A stretch of DNA of 57,193 bases from Prorocentrum cordatum. Taxonomy: Eukaryota > Sar > Dinophyceae > Prorocentrales > Prorocentraceae. Of this stretch, positions 22,001 to 32,350 are shown one piece after another; the first letter of the stretch is position 1; each line of letters opens with the position of its first letter. Where the stretch lies: assembly GCA_963575745.1 (NCBI GenBank), contig CAUYUJ010021030.1:88793-145985 (forward strand), in the 5' to 3' direction. Under the pieces are notes generated by a model, which saw nothing but the letters and a program-made list of their open reading frames with translations, did no database searches and had not been told where the DNA came from. The position numbers and the translations under genes were made by a program.

Positions 22001-22126
22001 TCCCAGAACTGGGAGCTTCGCAACTGCTGTCGCACAAGCACACCCAGCCAGCACCGTCCCCGTAGTGCCGAAGGCGGGGGAAGCCATGCCCGCCGCGAGG
22101 ATCATCCTAGGGGCCTGGTAGGACTG
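19055..22126 (-). mobile_element. 5'-truncated LINE (non-LTR retrotransposon) with RNase H
   Basis: A 3.07-kb insertion in the 20-bp satellite, reading on the minus strand. It begins inside the reverse transcriptase coding region, continues through a zinc knuckle and RNase H, and ends in a ~312-bp 3' untranslated region whose tail is three tandem copies of CACAGCT, a typical simple-repeat LINE tail. The 5' junction lies near CCTGGTAGGAC|TGCCG. Comparison with the two empty paralogous sites (about 51440 and 15010) shows loss of about 3 bp at the target and no target-site duplication. Truncation at the 5' end fits abortive target-primed reverse transcription. Confidence 0.9.
19367..22105 (-). 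CDS. LINE ORF2 fragment: reverse transcriptase C-terminal part, zinc knuckle, RNase H
   Basis: 912 residues from the first ATG in the truncated element. The upstream sequence is also in frame to the 5' junction, so this ATG is not the original start. Residues 20-31 resemble the conserved GCA..TA..K region of reverse transcriptase, and VVDD at 52-55 is the catalytic palm motif; the fingers and the first catalytic aspartate are lost. A CCHC knuckle is C395-x2-C398-x8-H407-x4-C412. RNase H spans about 478-632, with the four acidic residues D483 (YLDGS), E532, D553 (IDCAS) and D622 (GNGHADRWAKAG). A further Cys-rich segment lies near the C-terminus (KCG...CTHCG...QCPG), and the end is basic. The frame has no internal stop over 2.7 kb, so the insertion is young, but without the full polymerase it should be unable to move on its own. 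Confidence 0.9.
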   Translation of the reverse strand: MILAAGMASPAFGTTGTVLAGCACATAVAKLPVLGALLAAGATSPLVTPRNVVDDISLQAVGTARLVKLQMVAASCEVVRQLREQHLPLNESKSVFLTSSPQLAKELSEAWAEHGFTFKRGLQARNLGTDANITRRGVHEGAVRAVSGLRRGRRLGVLRSAGATTEMVHRAGPTAAMLWGRTVTGVPDKELHSWRLAAVRSAGKLPKGASLGLRLRVVEVMRSTDLDPSPALLRAAVQMAASLLQSGEVPLRMFESAVQEAVQRHAGAAAPWVHCRTPVDALALSLSRVGWRLVQGARLATDDGHLLDLRMLGPRELGLLAAAGARRASDKSELARLSHGALPQSPLFWEAFAEVLGPGSKLSHREKAAVVSFLSNAHWPQTRLHSAGEREHARCCACQAPRGSLWHRLFECPVLAGARRDSTSDRLRRCAHRARGRGEEAGECFARCWLPQPPRAAPRSDAMSVMWCNRPADGLLGGRLYLDGSALDPEHESLRRAGWSIVQCDSDGNMECAVYGSVRQDLCPFQTAKDGEDFAVWMLSRFLGPSVDEILIDCASTVSCLTLGKKYATAASKPNAHLWEGIYASLDVDTLKVTKVAAHCTARDVMDGKITEADLRGNGHADRWAKAGAELHRASPVARREFFGTMEVVRELSCWVAQASLIWQGIEVKDCEGLPEGSERAAVSFAEPVVEPASSRPPDSGSGDGWASAARAGGVSLGAAAFVVAGHVLAYAKCGEGAAEQELMACTHCGAYARLGGRSGAAPKLKEQCPGSAGLPKGRRGQRARWLQGRHPAGTPHSGSKRVGASVPSLRKEDVVPMAARVRFLEWLGVRPDDAPCGVAADAGRGPPSGAAAAGEAEAEPLAPDSSGASREAWLSAYGLDEASLLEWSAAAETAREDRRKRRRRAEGDEGE

Positions 22127-22498
22127 CCGTGCTCCGGTGGTCTGCCGTGCTCCTTTGGGGTCTGCCTTGCTACTGTGGGGTCTGCCGTGCTCCTGTGTGG
22201 TCTGCCGTGCTCCTGTGGTTTGCCTTGCTCCTGTGTGGTCTGCCGTGCTCCTTTTGGGTCTGCTCTGCCGTGCTCCTGTGGGGTCTGCCGTGCTCCTGTG
22301 GGGTCTGCCGTGCTCTTGTGGGGTCTGCCGTGCTCTTGTGTGGTCTGCCGTGCTCCTTTGTGGTCTGCCGTGCTCCTGTGTGGTCTGCCGTGCTCCTGTG
22401 TGGCCTGCCGTGCTCTTGTGTGGTCTGCCGTGCTCCTGTTGGTCTGCCGTGCTCTTCTGTGGTCTGCCGTGCTCCTATGGGGTCTGCCGTTGTTCGGC
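22127..22498 (+). repeat. 20-bp satellite array, plus orientation, right half
   Basis: Resumes with TGCCGTGCTCCGGTGG after the LINE 5' junction. Unit variants match 51445-51820 in order, including the CCTTGCTACTGTGGGG and TCTGCTCTGCC units. Confidence 0.9.
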
Positions 22499-22795
22499 CG
22501 TCTTGAGGGCACTCTTAGGGCATAGTCTGCCGTGCTCCTCGTCTTGGTCTGCCGTGCTCCTCGTCTTGGTCATCCTTTCCGTCGTCTTGAGGGCGCTCTT
22601 GGTGCCTGGTCTGCCGTGCTCCTCGTCTTGGTCTGCCGTGCTCCTCTCGGTTCCTAAGCCTGGTCTGCCGTGCTCCTCGTCTTGGTCTGCCGTGCTCCTC
22701 TCGGTTCCTACGCGCGGTCTGCCGTGCTCCTGTGGGGAGCACGGCAGACCACAGGAGCACGGCAGACCACACAGGAGCACGGCAGACCACACCTC
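22499..22795. repeat. Satellite variant with CTCGTCTTGG units and orientation switch
   Basis: Units change to CTGCCGTGCTCCTCGTCTTGG and CTCTCGGTTCCTACGCG. At about 22735 a fold-back (GTCTGCCGTGCTCC-TGTG-GGAGCACGGCAGAC) reverses the orientation for the last three units. The same order is seen at 51835-52117. Confidence 0.85.
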
Positions 22796-22884
22796 GATTT
22801 TTTGAGAATGTCTCGAGCGAAATGGCCATTTTGGGGAATCCGCCAACGAATGATCCCGTGCAGCCGCGCAACCCATATAGTTAA

Positions 22885-22919
<35 letters not shown>

Positions 22920-23020
22920 CTCAAGGATTCAGCCAGAACGTCCCGCTTGCTTCTCGTACCTCGAAGACGGTCCCGTCAACCGTCATTTTTAACATAAGAC
23001 GTCTTAAACGATAGCCTCCA
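22796..23020. repeat. Right flank of the 20-bp array with boundary motif and (AT)n
   Basis: One boundary motif (GAATGTCTCGAGCGAAATGG), CCCATATAGTTAAAGAT, an (AT)n run at about 22887-22917, and ACTCAAGGATTCAGCCAGAA. It parallels 52118-52300. Confidence 0.85.
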
Positions 23021-23190
23021 ACACCTCGATTTTAGGAGGATGTCTCAGGCGAAATGGCCATTTTGGGGAATCCGTTAACGAAAAATCCCGTGCAGCGCGG
23101 CAACCCATATAGTTAAAGAAAAGATATATTTACTCAAGGATTCAGCCAGAACGTCCCGATTGCTTCTCGTACCTCGAAGACGCTTCCCGT
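23021..23190. repeat. Second copy of the right flank without expanded (AT)n
   Basis: Repeats the boundary motif (GGAGGATGTCTCAGGCGAAA) and flank of 22796-22960, but has only AAAGAAAAGATATATTTACT where the other two copies carry a long (AT)n. Confidence 0.85.
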
Positions 23191-23278
23191 CATCCGCCGG
23201 CCTCCTTCAAGTTGGGCACGGGGACGTTGTTTACATACTAAAAGAGAACCCTGGGCCTATGCCCTTTCCGGGAAAAAG
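23191..23278 (+). repeat. Solo composite tail
   Basis: CCGCCGGCCTCCTTCAAGTT through TACTAAAAGAGAACCCTGGG and CCCTTTCCGGGAAAAA, without any other composite module. It sits in the same orientation as the ten full or partial copies. Confidence 0.85.
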
Positions 23279-25430
23279 AGCCCCCCCTCTGGGGCCTCCA
23301 AAGGCTCCCGGGCCCCTTCAAGACCGGGGGGTGGCGGGGCCGATGGGTCGCTCGCGGGTCACGGGGCGGGTGGGTCGCGGGTGGGTCGCAGGCGCCGCGC
23401 CCGCCCGCCAGCGCCCTCACTATTATCCGCAAGTGTGGTGTTACATATTACCGGGACCTGCGCCCCCAAGGCCGCCATGCAGTTAGCAAGAAAGGTATCG
23501 TCACACTTTCGTGCCCGTTTCACTTATTATTCCTCCACTTCCTCCTCCTCCACTTCCTTCTCGTGCCCTTCACCCTCGCTGCTCGTGCATCGCGCCAGGC
23601 AGGCGCAGCTGTCTCGTGAGGAGTGCGGGGGTGGGAAATTGGATGCAGGTTGTGGGGTGGTCGTGAAGGTCAGCTGTACAATTTGCCAAGACTTGGCAGG
23701 GTGTGCTCCTCGACCCAGAACGGCCTTCATACGAATGGGGGGCCCATCCAAGGAGACCCCAGGAGGGGCAAACATTTACTTGAATGTTGCGTCGCCTCTC
23801 ACAGGAGCCCCTAAAACGACATGTGGTGACGTTAACCCGGCCTGACCTCGGCGGTGACCTTCCAGAGGCCCCCGGAGACCTTCTAAGGTCACCGGCCGGA
23901 TGTGGTGACGTGAGCCCCGTTGTTCTTCGGTGACCTTCCGGGGGTCCCTGAAGCCTTCTGAGGTCACTGGCCCCTCCGCGGGGTCCCACAACAACCGCCC
24001 CGAGCCCCAAGCTTGGAGCAGCGACCCTCGAACTCGAGGGCAGAGGGCGGAGGATGGGGACGAGGTGGGCCAGAAAACTTTGAGCCAGGGGGATGCGTAC
24101 AAAGCAACAGTTTAAGACCTTTTTCTGTTAAACTTTTGTCCAGGGTCAATTTGCGGGGGCCCGCACTGGAAGCGAATGGTGCAACACACTGGCAGCAAAC
24201 ACGGTCCCTGGATGTCTCCCCGAGGACAGCGCGAGAGGGGGAATAAAAAGCATCGAATCGAAATCAAGCCCAAGGCCAGATCGACCCTAGGCCAAAGGAC
24301 CTGCAGTAAAGTGTCCGGCCGTTTTGGCCAGTATTCCTCTTCTTCCTCTCTCCCTCCCTCCCCCCTCCCTCCTTCCATCGGCCTGGCTTCAATTCCCTGT
24401 CGCTCAGCTTAGCTGAATGGCAAGGCATTTGCAGTCGCGATGGCTGGGGGTACCACCCTCAGTTCCCCTCCACCCTCTGTGTGGGGTTCGGTGGTGCCGC
24501 TTCTTTTCGGCAGCGCTTCTGGCGGAGCCAGAATGTCAGTTGTTGGCCGATTCGGCCCCTGCGCTTTAGTGCACCCCCGAAGCGAATGTGCAAAATGCCG
24601 TCGTCCTCCTCCTCCTCGACCTTCCCCCTGTTCTGCTTGAGCCCGGGGCTATTCTACGATTTCGCTGGCATGCGAAATTCAAAACAATCGCACCATCAAT
24701 TCACGGATTGCCTTGCACGCCATTGTTGCGCTTTTTTATCTGAACTACCGTACTGGTCGGTAGCCCTAGTCGGGGGGTGCTTCTGCCAACCACACGGCCC
24801 ACTCTCGCGCCTCTTGGCCGGTCTGGCCGTGACCGTTTAGATTGCCACAGGGTGCACGGCTTAGTTTCAGGACGCTCGGCAGGAGCAATTGCCCCCCCTT
24901 TTCAAACCTCCTTCTTCCTCCTCCACCTCGTTTTAGAAGTGTACCGGCAATTTCTTACGGGTGGCGCCGTTTGCTTTTGGGCTGACTGGGAGCCCACTTC
25001 GAGCCCTCTTGGGGGGAGGGGGCTGTCGGGCACCCCTCGAGGTTGCCCTGGGGCTTCAGGCGTAGCTGAAAACATCCAGGGGAAGCTCCAAGAAGGCCCC
25101 AGTGGACACCAGTGGGTGCCCAAAAGAAAATTGAGTGACCCCCTTTGCTTCTGGAGCTCTCATGGGGGCCACGTGGAGCCCTCATGGGGGCCCTCTTGGG
25201 TTCCTCGAGGCTTCCCTGGGACCCCAAGCGGGACTCAGGAAGCACCAGGGGGAACTCCCAAAAGGCCCCAATGGGACCCCTAGAAACTCCAAAAGCAAGT
25301 GAAATAACGCCACTTGCTTTTGGGCAATCGCGGGGTCCACTTGGATCCCCCTTGGGGGCATTCGAAAGAATCGGATGCTCGAGATTTTCGAACTGTCCGA
25401 AAGTATCCCGTCCCTCTGGGTTTGGGGCCC
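23279..25430. other. No supported gene; dispersed GC-rich repeats
   Basis: Positions 23310-23430 resemble 25440-25560 (GCCGATGGG, GGTCGCGGG, GACGCCGCGCCCGCCCGCC), a dispersed pair about 2.1 kb apart. Positions 23830-23990 repeat CGGTGACCTTC and GAGGTCACYGGCC. Positions 24245-24295 (GAAATCAAGCCC.AGGCCA) resemble 35263-35300. Positions 24995-25340 contain GGGACCCC/CCCTCTTGGG-type repeats. All reading frames are short or low complexity. Confidence 0.55.
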
Positions 25431-26206
25431 CCAGGGGCTCTCGGGCCCCTCCAAAACCAATGGAAGGCGGAGCCGATGGGCCGCGGGCGTGTCGCGAGGC
25501 GGGTAGGTCGCGGGAGGGTCGCAGACGCCGCGCCCGCCCGCCCGCGCAATACCTTTTATCCGCGATTGATGGTGCTACGTTGATTTTAATTGGTCCGCGC
25601 TGCCAGGGGCCGGGCCCGATGGAAATCAAGTTGGGTCCGCGTTCTGAAGGCCGCGAGGCCTCCTGATTTTTACGTGGCTCGGCAATCATGCTTCGTAGCA
25701 CGCGCTGGGCCCGCATCCTCGGGGCCACGAGCACATGTAAAGACCGATGAGTTGCGCCGCTCAAGACCCCGAGTAAATTAAACTAGATCCGCACTCCCAC
25801 GGCGACGACCCTTCCCGAATCTGACTGGGTTTCCGGCACCAGTTTTACGATCCCTCGCGCCGCGCTTCCCAGGCCGCGATAAGCACTCCCGGGGCCACGC
25901 CCCGCGATGAATTGCCATGGGCCCGCACTCCGAGGGCAGCGATCCGTTGGAAATTGCAAGAGGGCCCGCGATCCTGGCGCAACAACGCCTCATGCGAAAT
26001 TCTCTGGGTCCTGGCTGCCGGTACTAATGCTTCGTATACTATAGTACGCGCGGCGTCGTCGATCCGAGCGCCCTGAGCGGCCCCGATTCACACTGGATCC
26101 CAGCGGCCCAGGATCCCGCAACAGAACATAATACTGATCCCGAAGCTCCCTGAGAGGGCTGCTTGAACCCCAAACAGGCGGTGCACAACAACTGGGAAAA
26201 TAACCC
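25431..26206. other. No supported gene
   Basis: The second copy of the 23.3-kb GC-rich repeat lies at the left end. The rest is unique and may hold the 3' untranslated region of the minus-strand gene ending at 26207. Confidence 0.5.
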
Positions 26207-28640
26207 CTAAGACGCAATAAGCAAACTAGCCGAATATGACACAGCCAATTGGTCCCCAAGAAGGTTTTGCCGAAGAGAGGCATCCCCAGGACGGCCCGAG
26301 GATGGCCTCAACAATGGCCCTAGAAACCCGAAGGGGGCAGCGGTAGCGGGGGGGAGGGCGGCCGCGACGGCGACAAGGGAGTCCGCCGGAGAGGGGGCCT
26401 GGCGGCAGTCGCCGAAAGCTTCAAGATTATCGGGGAAGACGGCCGAAATAATGGCGATGGATTCCTCGCACATCGCCCTGTGCTCCTGCTGTGGCTCCTT
26501 CGTCAGCAGCTCCGGGATCTTCTTCCCCAAGATGGTCTTGATATCCCCCTTCGCGCCATCCAGCGCGCCCTCCCGGAAGCCCGCCACCCAGGCAGGCCAC
26601 GCCTCACGGACCTCCTGAAACAGAGTTCGCAGTTCATTTAAGTCCTGGGACGTCCGGAGCTTCGCAATCACGGCAGACGCGCGGGGGCCCTCCTCGCTCT
26701 CATACTCCAGCGCGTCCCAGAAGGCGCCCAGCAGCTCCTGCCAATGCGCGTTCTTGTCCAGCGCGTTCACGGCGGAACGGACGCCCGGCCTGAGCGCCTG
26801 CCTCCCCTTGGGGTTGAACACCTCGCAAATCTTGTCCGCGGAGGAGCCCAGATATCCCGGCTCTGGGTTCATGATGCCAGCAACGGCCCTGCACCAATCC
26901 AGAATCTCGTCGAACGGCTCAATGAGCCAGTCCGGCACCGTCTGGAGCGTAATGAGGTTCTTGCCCATGGCGTCGTCGTAGAAGCCAACGAGGTGCGTCA
27001 CCAACGCCCTCAACTTCTCCAAGTCCTCCTGGCACACGCAGATCAAGGAATTCCCGAAGAAACCATTTGTCATCGCCGCCTTGGCTGCGGATTTCAGCTC
27101 GTCGTTCACGGCGAAAGGGACGAGCACGCTCAGGCGCCGCTCGAGCGGCTCCAACTGGTCCTGCTCACGCGGCGGCCCCTCCTCCGGGAAGTCCGTCGTC
27201 AATGCGAACGGGCGCATCGCGGTCCACAACTCCTCATGCATCAGCCGAGGGACAGCTGAGTCCAAAGACTTGGACGCGAAGCGCAGGCGCAGAGACATGG
27301 GAAAGCCGCCCTTTCCCCGCAGGCGCGGCTCCACCTTGGTCATGTAGTCCTGCATCTTGTCCGCGCTGGTCTGCTCCGAGAACTGCGGCGAGAGCTTGTG
27401 GGCCATATCTGCGATGCTGATGTTGTCGTCGAGATCGCCAGCTTGCCGATGCTGGCCAGCCTTGCAGAGGGACTGCGAAGTGCGGCGCGCGCCGGCGATG
27501 CATTGACCTTGCACTGTGCCCGTGATGAGCCCGAGCAGATCGAAGCCCCCATCGGCGCCATCAGCTGTGTCATGAGTGAATGTGGCGGCCCTCTCACCAA
27601 CCGACGTCCCGCTCGCCACGCTGCTCCCGCGCCTCTTGGCGGGGCGCCCAGGGGCTGTCAAATCAGACACGGCCTCGGAATCTTCCAGGCCACGACGGGC
27701 CGCTCTCGACGACCGCGGAGCTGCAGCAGCCGGTGCAGCGCTTGCCACCTTGGGAACACCTGATGGCTTGGCCCCCGCTGCCGCTGGTGCAGAACCCGCC
27801 GGCTTGGCTTTCTTTTTGGGCGGACCCTCCGGCGCAGCGGCGGCGGCCCGAGCGGCCATCCGCTGCCAAGCAGGCGTGTAATCACCGCCGAGGTTAGATG
27901 CTGCGGCGCTGGCGCCGCCAGCAGACCCGGCCGCATCAGTCGCACCTCCTGGCGGGACCGTCCTGTCTTTAATGATCTTGGCCGACTTGGTCTGCACGAC
28001 GGAGAGGGTGGTCATCTGCATGCGGGTCTTGTCGGTCGCAACGTACTGCTTGCTGGCATTATCGACCAACTTCTGGAACGCCTCGGCTGGCTGCTCCTTG
28101 CGGATGTGCGCCCTGAGCACGTCCTCTGAGAAGACGGAAGACTGCTCCGCGTACAGGGTTAGAGTGCGAGGTCTTGAATCATCCCTGATAACAATGACTT
28201 TCTCAGGAACCCTGAGCTCGTTCAGCACCGTCACAGGCCTCAACTCCAGGTCCTCGTGGGGCACCTGGAACTCACACAGGAACTCGTCAAGCGAGTAGAC
28301 CAAGTACTTCGCCTTGACGCACGTGCCCTGCCGCTCGGAAGACTGGACGTGCGACTTCAGGAACTCGTCCAGGGACATGACCTGCAATTTCTCAGTGGCC
28401 CTCTCGACGGCCCTGGCCATAGCAGTGGTCGTCGTCTTCAACTCGATCCACTCCGACCATTCCAACAGAGGCCACGCACACTTCAGAACCCAACAACCTT
28501 GGCATGCCGGTCCACGCGGCACAATCACGGTGATGCCCCGGACGATCGACTCGCAGTAGTCGGCCCACGGGGCCTCCTTGAGGGACGCATGGCATTTCAG
28601 AGAACTTGATCCGCTGCTCGAGCGCAGGATTTTGAAAAAC
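26207..28640 (-). CDS. Large hypothetical protein with possible Cys-rich N-terminus and nuclear-type basic motifs
   Basis: Not recognised as a named family. The longest frame on this strand starts at 29371, but its first ~250 residues are repeat-derived. From ATG 28420 the protein is 737 residues. Coding character seems to extend upstream to about 28620 (SLKCHASLKEAPWADYCES, CQGCWVLKCAWPLLEW), which suggests a Cys-containing N-terminal exon with a splice or trans-splice acceptor. Counted from ATG 28420, SLDEFL occurs at 16-21 and again at 43-48. Residues 155-300 are Ala/Pro/Gly-rich linker with two basic clusters, PPKKKAKP (200-207) and GRPAKRRG (258-265), that could be nuclear localisation signals. 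Residues 300-700 are acidic and helical, without known catalytic motifs. No membrane span or signal peptide is seen. The last ~50 residues are low complexity and could be intronic read-through. Confidence 0.7.
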
Positions 28641-29164
28641 AACGTGGTGTCTGATGATTTGCGGGACCGTGTTGAGTCCCTGCCAGGGCCCCCAGGAAGC
28701 CCCCCGAGGGCCTCCAAAATGGACCTATGAGCTCCCCCGAAGCCGCACCCAAATAAGCCAGGCGCAACGCATTGGCGCTGTGATGTCACACTCGTGATGT
28801 ACAATGTTGCACTTACATTGTATCTGTCGTTCTGCCCCTCCCTGTTGAATGCCCCCGCCCCTCGAAATAGGACTCGAAACTGCGCCTTGGAGGGAAAAGG
28901 GGGGCCCTGTCTCAGCATGCTTGCCTCCAGCGACTCTTTGTAACTTATCGGGGAAGCTGCGATTCGAAGGCCACGATATTCTGTAACACGTTTTGGATGT
29001 GCGCTCCCTGGGCCCCCGCCCCTTGTGAATCCGCCGACCCCCGCTTGCCGGAAGTGACAAGGCGAGTGAGATATGTGGCTGTCCCGCACCCCCCTTTCCC
29101 CCTCGCCTGGGGTCCACAATCCAGTTTGAGGGGGGAGCGACGAGCTCCTAGACGCAGCCCTGGG
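28641..29164. other. No supported gene
   Basis: Upstream region of the minus-strand gene. It contains an ordinary mix of unique sequence; the open frame that crosses it lacks any convincing protein character. A promoter cannot be assigned, as dinoflagellate promoters have no reliable motif. Confidence 0.5.
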
Positions 29165-29368
29165 GCCCCCAGAGCCTCCAAAGAGCTCAAGACGGCCCAA
29201 ACCCAGCGACAAGATCATCCAAGAGAACGTCGAGACGGCCCAGGGTGGCCCCACGACGGCCCAAGATGGCTTCGAAACGGTCCACAACACCCCCAGGACG
29301 GCCCAAAGGTGCTCCAAGAGGACCGCCAGGAGGGCCCCGAGAGGCCCGAATCGCCCCAGTCCCGAAAA
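29165..29368. repeat. ~10-bp periodic CCAAGACGGC repeat
   Basis: Alternating CGACGGCCCA, CCAAGATGGC, CCAGGACGGC and CCAAGAGG steps directly before the head of composite copy 8. Confidence 0.75.
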
Positions 29369-30950
29369 CATGATGGACCCACGAACCCGGAAAGGGATAT
29401 AGACATGTGGAGCATGGACACGTTTTCATGATACCCAACTGGGCAACACCTCACGAAACATCCCACGAGACACCTCACGAAACAGCCCACGAGACACCTC
29501 ACGAAACATTCCACGAGACACCTCACGAAACATTTCACGAGACACCCCGCGAAACATTCCACGAGACACCCCACGAAACATTCCACGACGACAGGCAACC
29601 ACTCAACCAAGGCGGTGTGGTCGTGCTGGGGAGTGGTCGTGCTGGGGTGTGGTCGTGCTGGGGGGTGGTCGTGCTGGGGGGTGGTCGTGCTGGGGGGTGG
29701 TCGTGCTGGGGCGCTGCGTGCTGGGGCGTGGTGTGCTGGGGCGTGGTCGTGCTGGGGCGTGGTCGTGCTGGGGCGTGGTCGTGCTGGGGTGTGGTCGTGC
29801 TGTGGTAAGGTCGTGCTGGGGTGCGGTCGTGCTGGGGTGTGGTCTTGCTGGGGTGGGGTCGTGCTGGGGTGTGATCGTGCTGGGGTGGGGTCGTGCTGGG
29901 GTGTGGTCGTGCTGGGGTGTGGTCGTGCTGGGGTGTGGTCGTGCTGGGGAGTGGTCGTGCTGGGTGGGGTCGTGCTGGGGTGTGGTCGTGCTGGGGTGGG
30001 TCGTGCTGGGGTGGGGTCGTGCTGGGGTGGGGTCGTGCTGGGGTGGGTTCGTGCTGGGGTGCTCCGCACCCTGTGATTTATCGATCGGGTCGTGCTGGGG
30101 TGTGGTCGTGCTGGGGTGTGGTCGTGCTGGGGTGTGGTCGTGCTGGGGTGTGGTCGTGCTGGGGTGTGGTCGTGCTGGGGGGTGGTCGTGCTGGGGGGTG
30201 GTCGTGCTGGTGGGTGTGGTCGTGCTGGGGGGTGGTCGTGCTGGGGCGTGGTCGTGCTGGGGCGTGGTCGTGCTGGGGCGTGGTCGTGCTGGGGTGTGGT
30301 CGTGCTGTGGTGAGGTCGTGCTGGGGTGTGGTCGTGCTGGGGTGTGGTCTTGCTGGGGTAGGGTCGTGCTGGGGTGGGTCGTGGGGTGGGGTCTGTCGTG
30401 CTGGGGTCTGGTCGTGCTGGGGTGTGGTCGTGCTGGGGTATGGTCGTGCTAGGGTGGGGTCGTGCATTTCGCTCGAGACATCCTGCCAAAATTCCAGGAA
30501 ATCGTACAAAAACAAAGGAATTAGTCGAGACATCATCGAAATTCCTTCGCGCGGGGCGCTTTTCCGCGTCGCGGTCGGCTCTGCAAAACAAGCGTTTCGC
30601 TCGAGACATCCTCGGCAAACTCTGCGGAGCAAGCGTTTCGCTCGAGACATCCTCAACACACGAAAAAGTGGCCCGCACCCTGTGATTTATCGATCGGGAT
30701 TTCAAAAACAAGCGTTTCGCTCGAGACATCCTCAAATTTTAATTCGCCGGCCTCAAAAACAAGCGTTTCGCTCGAGACATCCTCTAATTTTAATTCTCGG
30801 GCTCGTTATTTATCAGGGAAAAATTCGCCGGCCTCCTTCGACCTCGTTATTTATCAGGGAAAAAATTCGCCGGCCTCCTTCAAGCAGGCACCGGGGGACT
30901 TGTTTACAAACTAAAAGAGAACCCTGGGCTTAAGCCCTTTCCGGGAAAAA
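29369..30950 (+). repeat. Composite repeat copy 8
   Basis: Head and 24-bp units closely match copy 6 (shared variants such as CGAAACAGCCCACGAG and CATTTCACGAG). The minisatellite is at 29610-30465, with the island at 30062-30088. The distal part has an extra boundary motif and a third AATTCGCCGG segment (30730-30880), then the tail ends at 30950. Confidence 0.85.
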
Positions 30951-31499
30951 CGTGCATGTTTAGCATACCCGCCTTTTTTGTCTTGACTGCGTCCAAGACG
31001 GCCCAAAAGGCCGCCAAGGTGCTCCCAAGACGGCTCACGAGGTTCCAGAGAAAGCCCAGACACGGCCCCTGATGGCACCAAGACGGCCCCAGGGCCCCCC
31101 AAGAGAGACTGGACTGCCACCTGAAGTGCCGATGTCGCCTCGACGGTCCAGAATATCACTGAGATACTCGTCACAAAAGCAAGTTGAGGCCTCGAAACAT
31201 TGTCCCGAATCGTAAACCTCACGGCGCGGCGAACCTGTATAAGGAACGGGCCTACCGGGCGGGCCGCAAGGCATAGGGTGGCGCCTACGGAATCGTCGCG
31301 ACTCCAGGGTCGCCCAAGCGGACCCCGACGCATGGGGAGTCCACGAGGAGGATTCGCAAACTGCCTGTCTGCAGTCGCAAACTCCATGTTCCGGAAAGGC
31401 CTCGCTGGAACATGAGCCGGGAAATGCCGTCAGAGACCGAAAACAGCTACCAGAGACGAGGGAGCTGAACCCAAAACGCGCCCGCCCGCGGGCCCAGAA
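30951..31499. other. No gene; short CCAAGACGGC tract at 30990-31110
   Basis: The left part is the ~10-bp periodic repeat. 31110-31499 is unique sequence with only short frames. Confidence 0.5.
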
Positions 31500-31725
31500 T
31501 TGGTTCAGCTCCCTAGGGGCCCCCAAGAGAGAACCAAAGGACGACCATTTCGAGCCTTTCCCACCAGGATGGCCCCAAGAGCCCCCCAGAAGCCTCCGAG
31601 GCGCCCTCAAAAGGCCTCCACGAGGCTCCCAAGAAACCCCCAAGAGGCCCCCAAGAAGCCCCAAACAGCGCCCCAGATGCCCCCAAGCCTCTACGAGGCC
31701 CCTGAGAGGCATCCCAAGAGCCACT
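31500..31725. repeat. ~10-bp periodic CCAAGAGGCC repeat
   Basis: Repeated CCCCAAGAG, CCTCCACGAGG and CCCAAGAAGCC steps. The long minus-strand Gly/Leu-rich frame over it is a by-product. Confidence 0.75.
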
Positions 31726-31864
31726 CATATGCATCCAAAAGACTCCTGACACACTAGATAACTTCACGCTCGTCGCAAGCTCTTAGTTTGCGCCGACATC
31801 CAACTGGAACACGGCAGAGGAGAGGTCCAGAACCCCACCGCCGGCACGCGAGGGGCAGTCGCGA

Positions 31865-32269
31865 GGACGAGTCCTCCTCCTCCTCCTCCTCCTCCTCCCC
31901 CTCCACCTCCTCATCCTCCTCAGCCTCTTCTTCCCAATCCTCCTCCAACTCCAACCCGTCTCCACGAAGCGTCGCGATCCACGCGCGATCGAACGAATTC
32001 ATCCCCCTCCACCTCCTCATCCTCCTCCTCCTCCTCCTCCTCCTGTTCGTCGTCCTCCTCGAGGCGAACCCGGCCGCCACCGAGCGATCGACCTCTTCCC
32101 CCTCCTCCTCGGACGAGGCGGCGGGAGCCGGGAGCGGGGCGGCGAGCGGGGCGATGAGCACGCGCGCCCGCGGGGCCCAGGCGGCGGCTGCGGCGGCAGC
32201 GACGCCGACGACGAACGACTCCGACACCGACAGCGAACACGATGACGGCGACGGCGCCGACGACGACAA

Positions 32270-32350
<81 letters not shown>

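Noticed and set aside
22815-22840. Possible spliced-leader relic (GGCCATTTTGGGG resembles part of the dinoflagellate leader)
   Set aside because: Only about ten bases agree, and they lie in a dispersed repeat whose other copies vary at these bases; the rest of the leader is missing.
24395-24480. tRNA-like or tRNA-derived SINE sequence (TTAGCTGAATGGCAAGGC resembles a D arm)
   Set aside because: No convincing anticodon stem, T arm or acceptor stem could be paired by eye. A tRNA covariance-model scan would decide.
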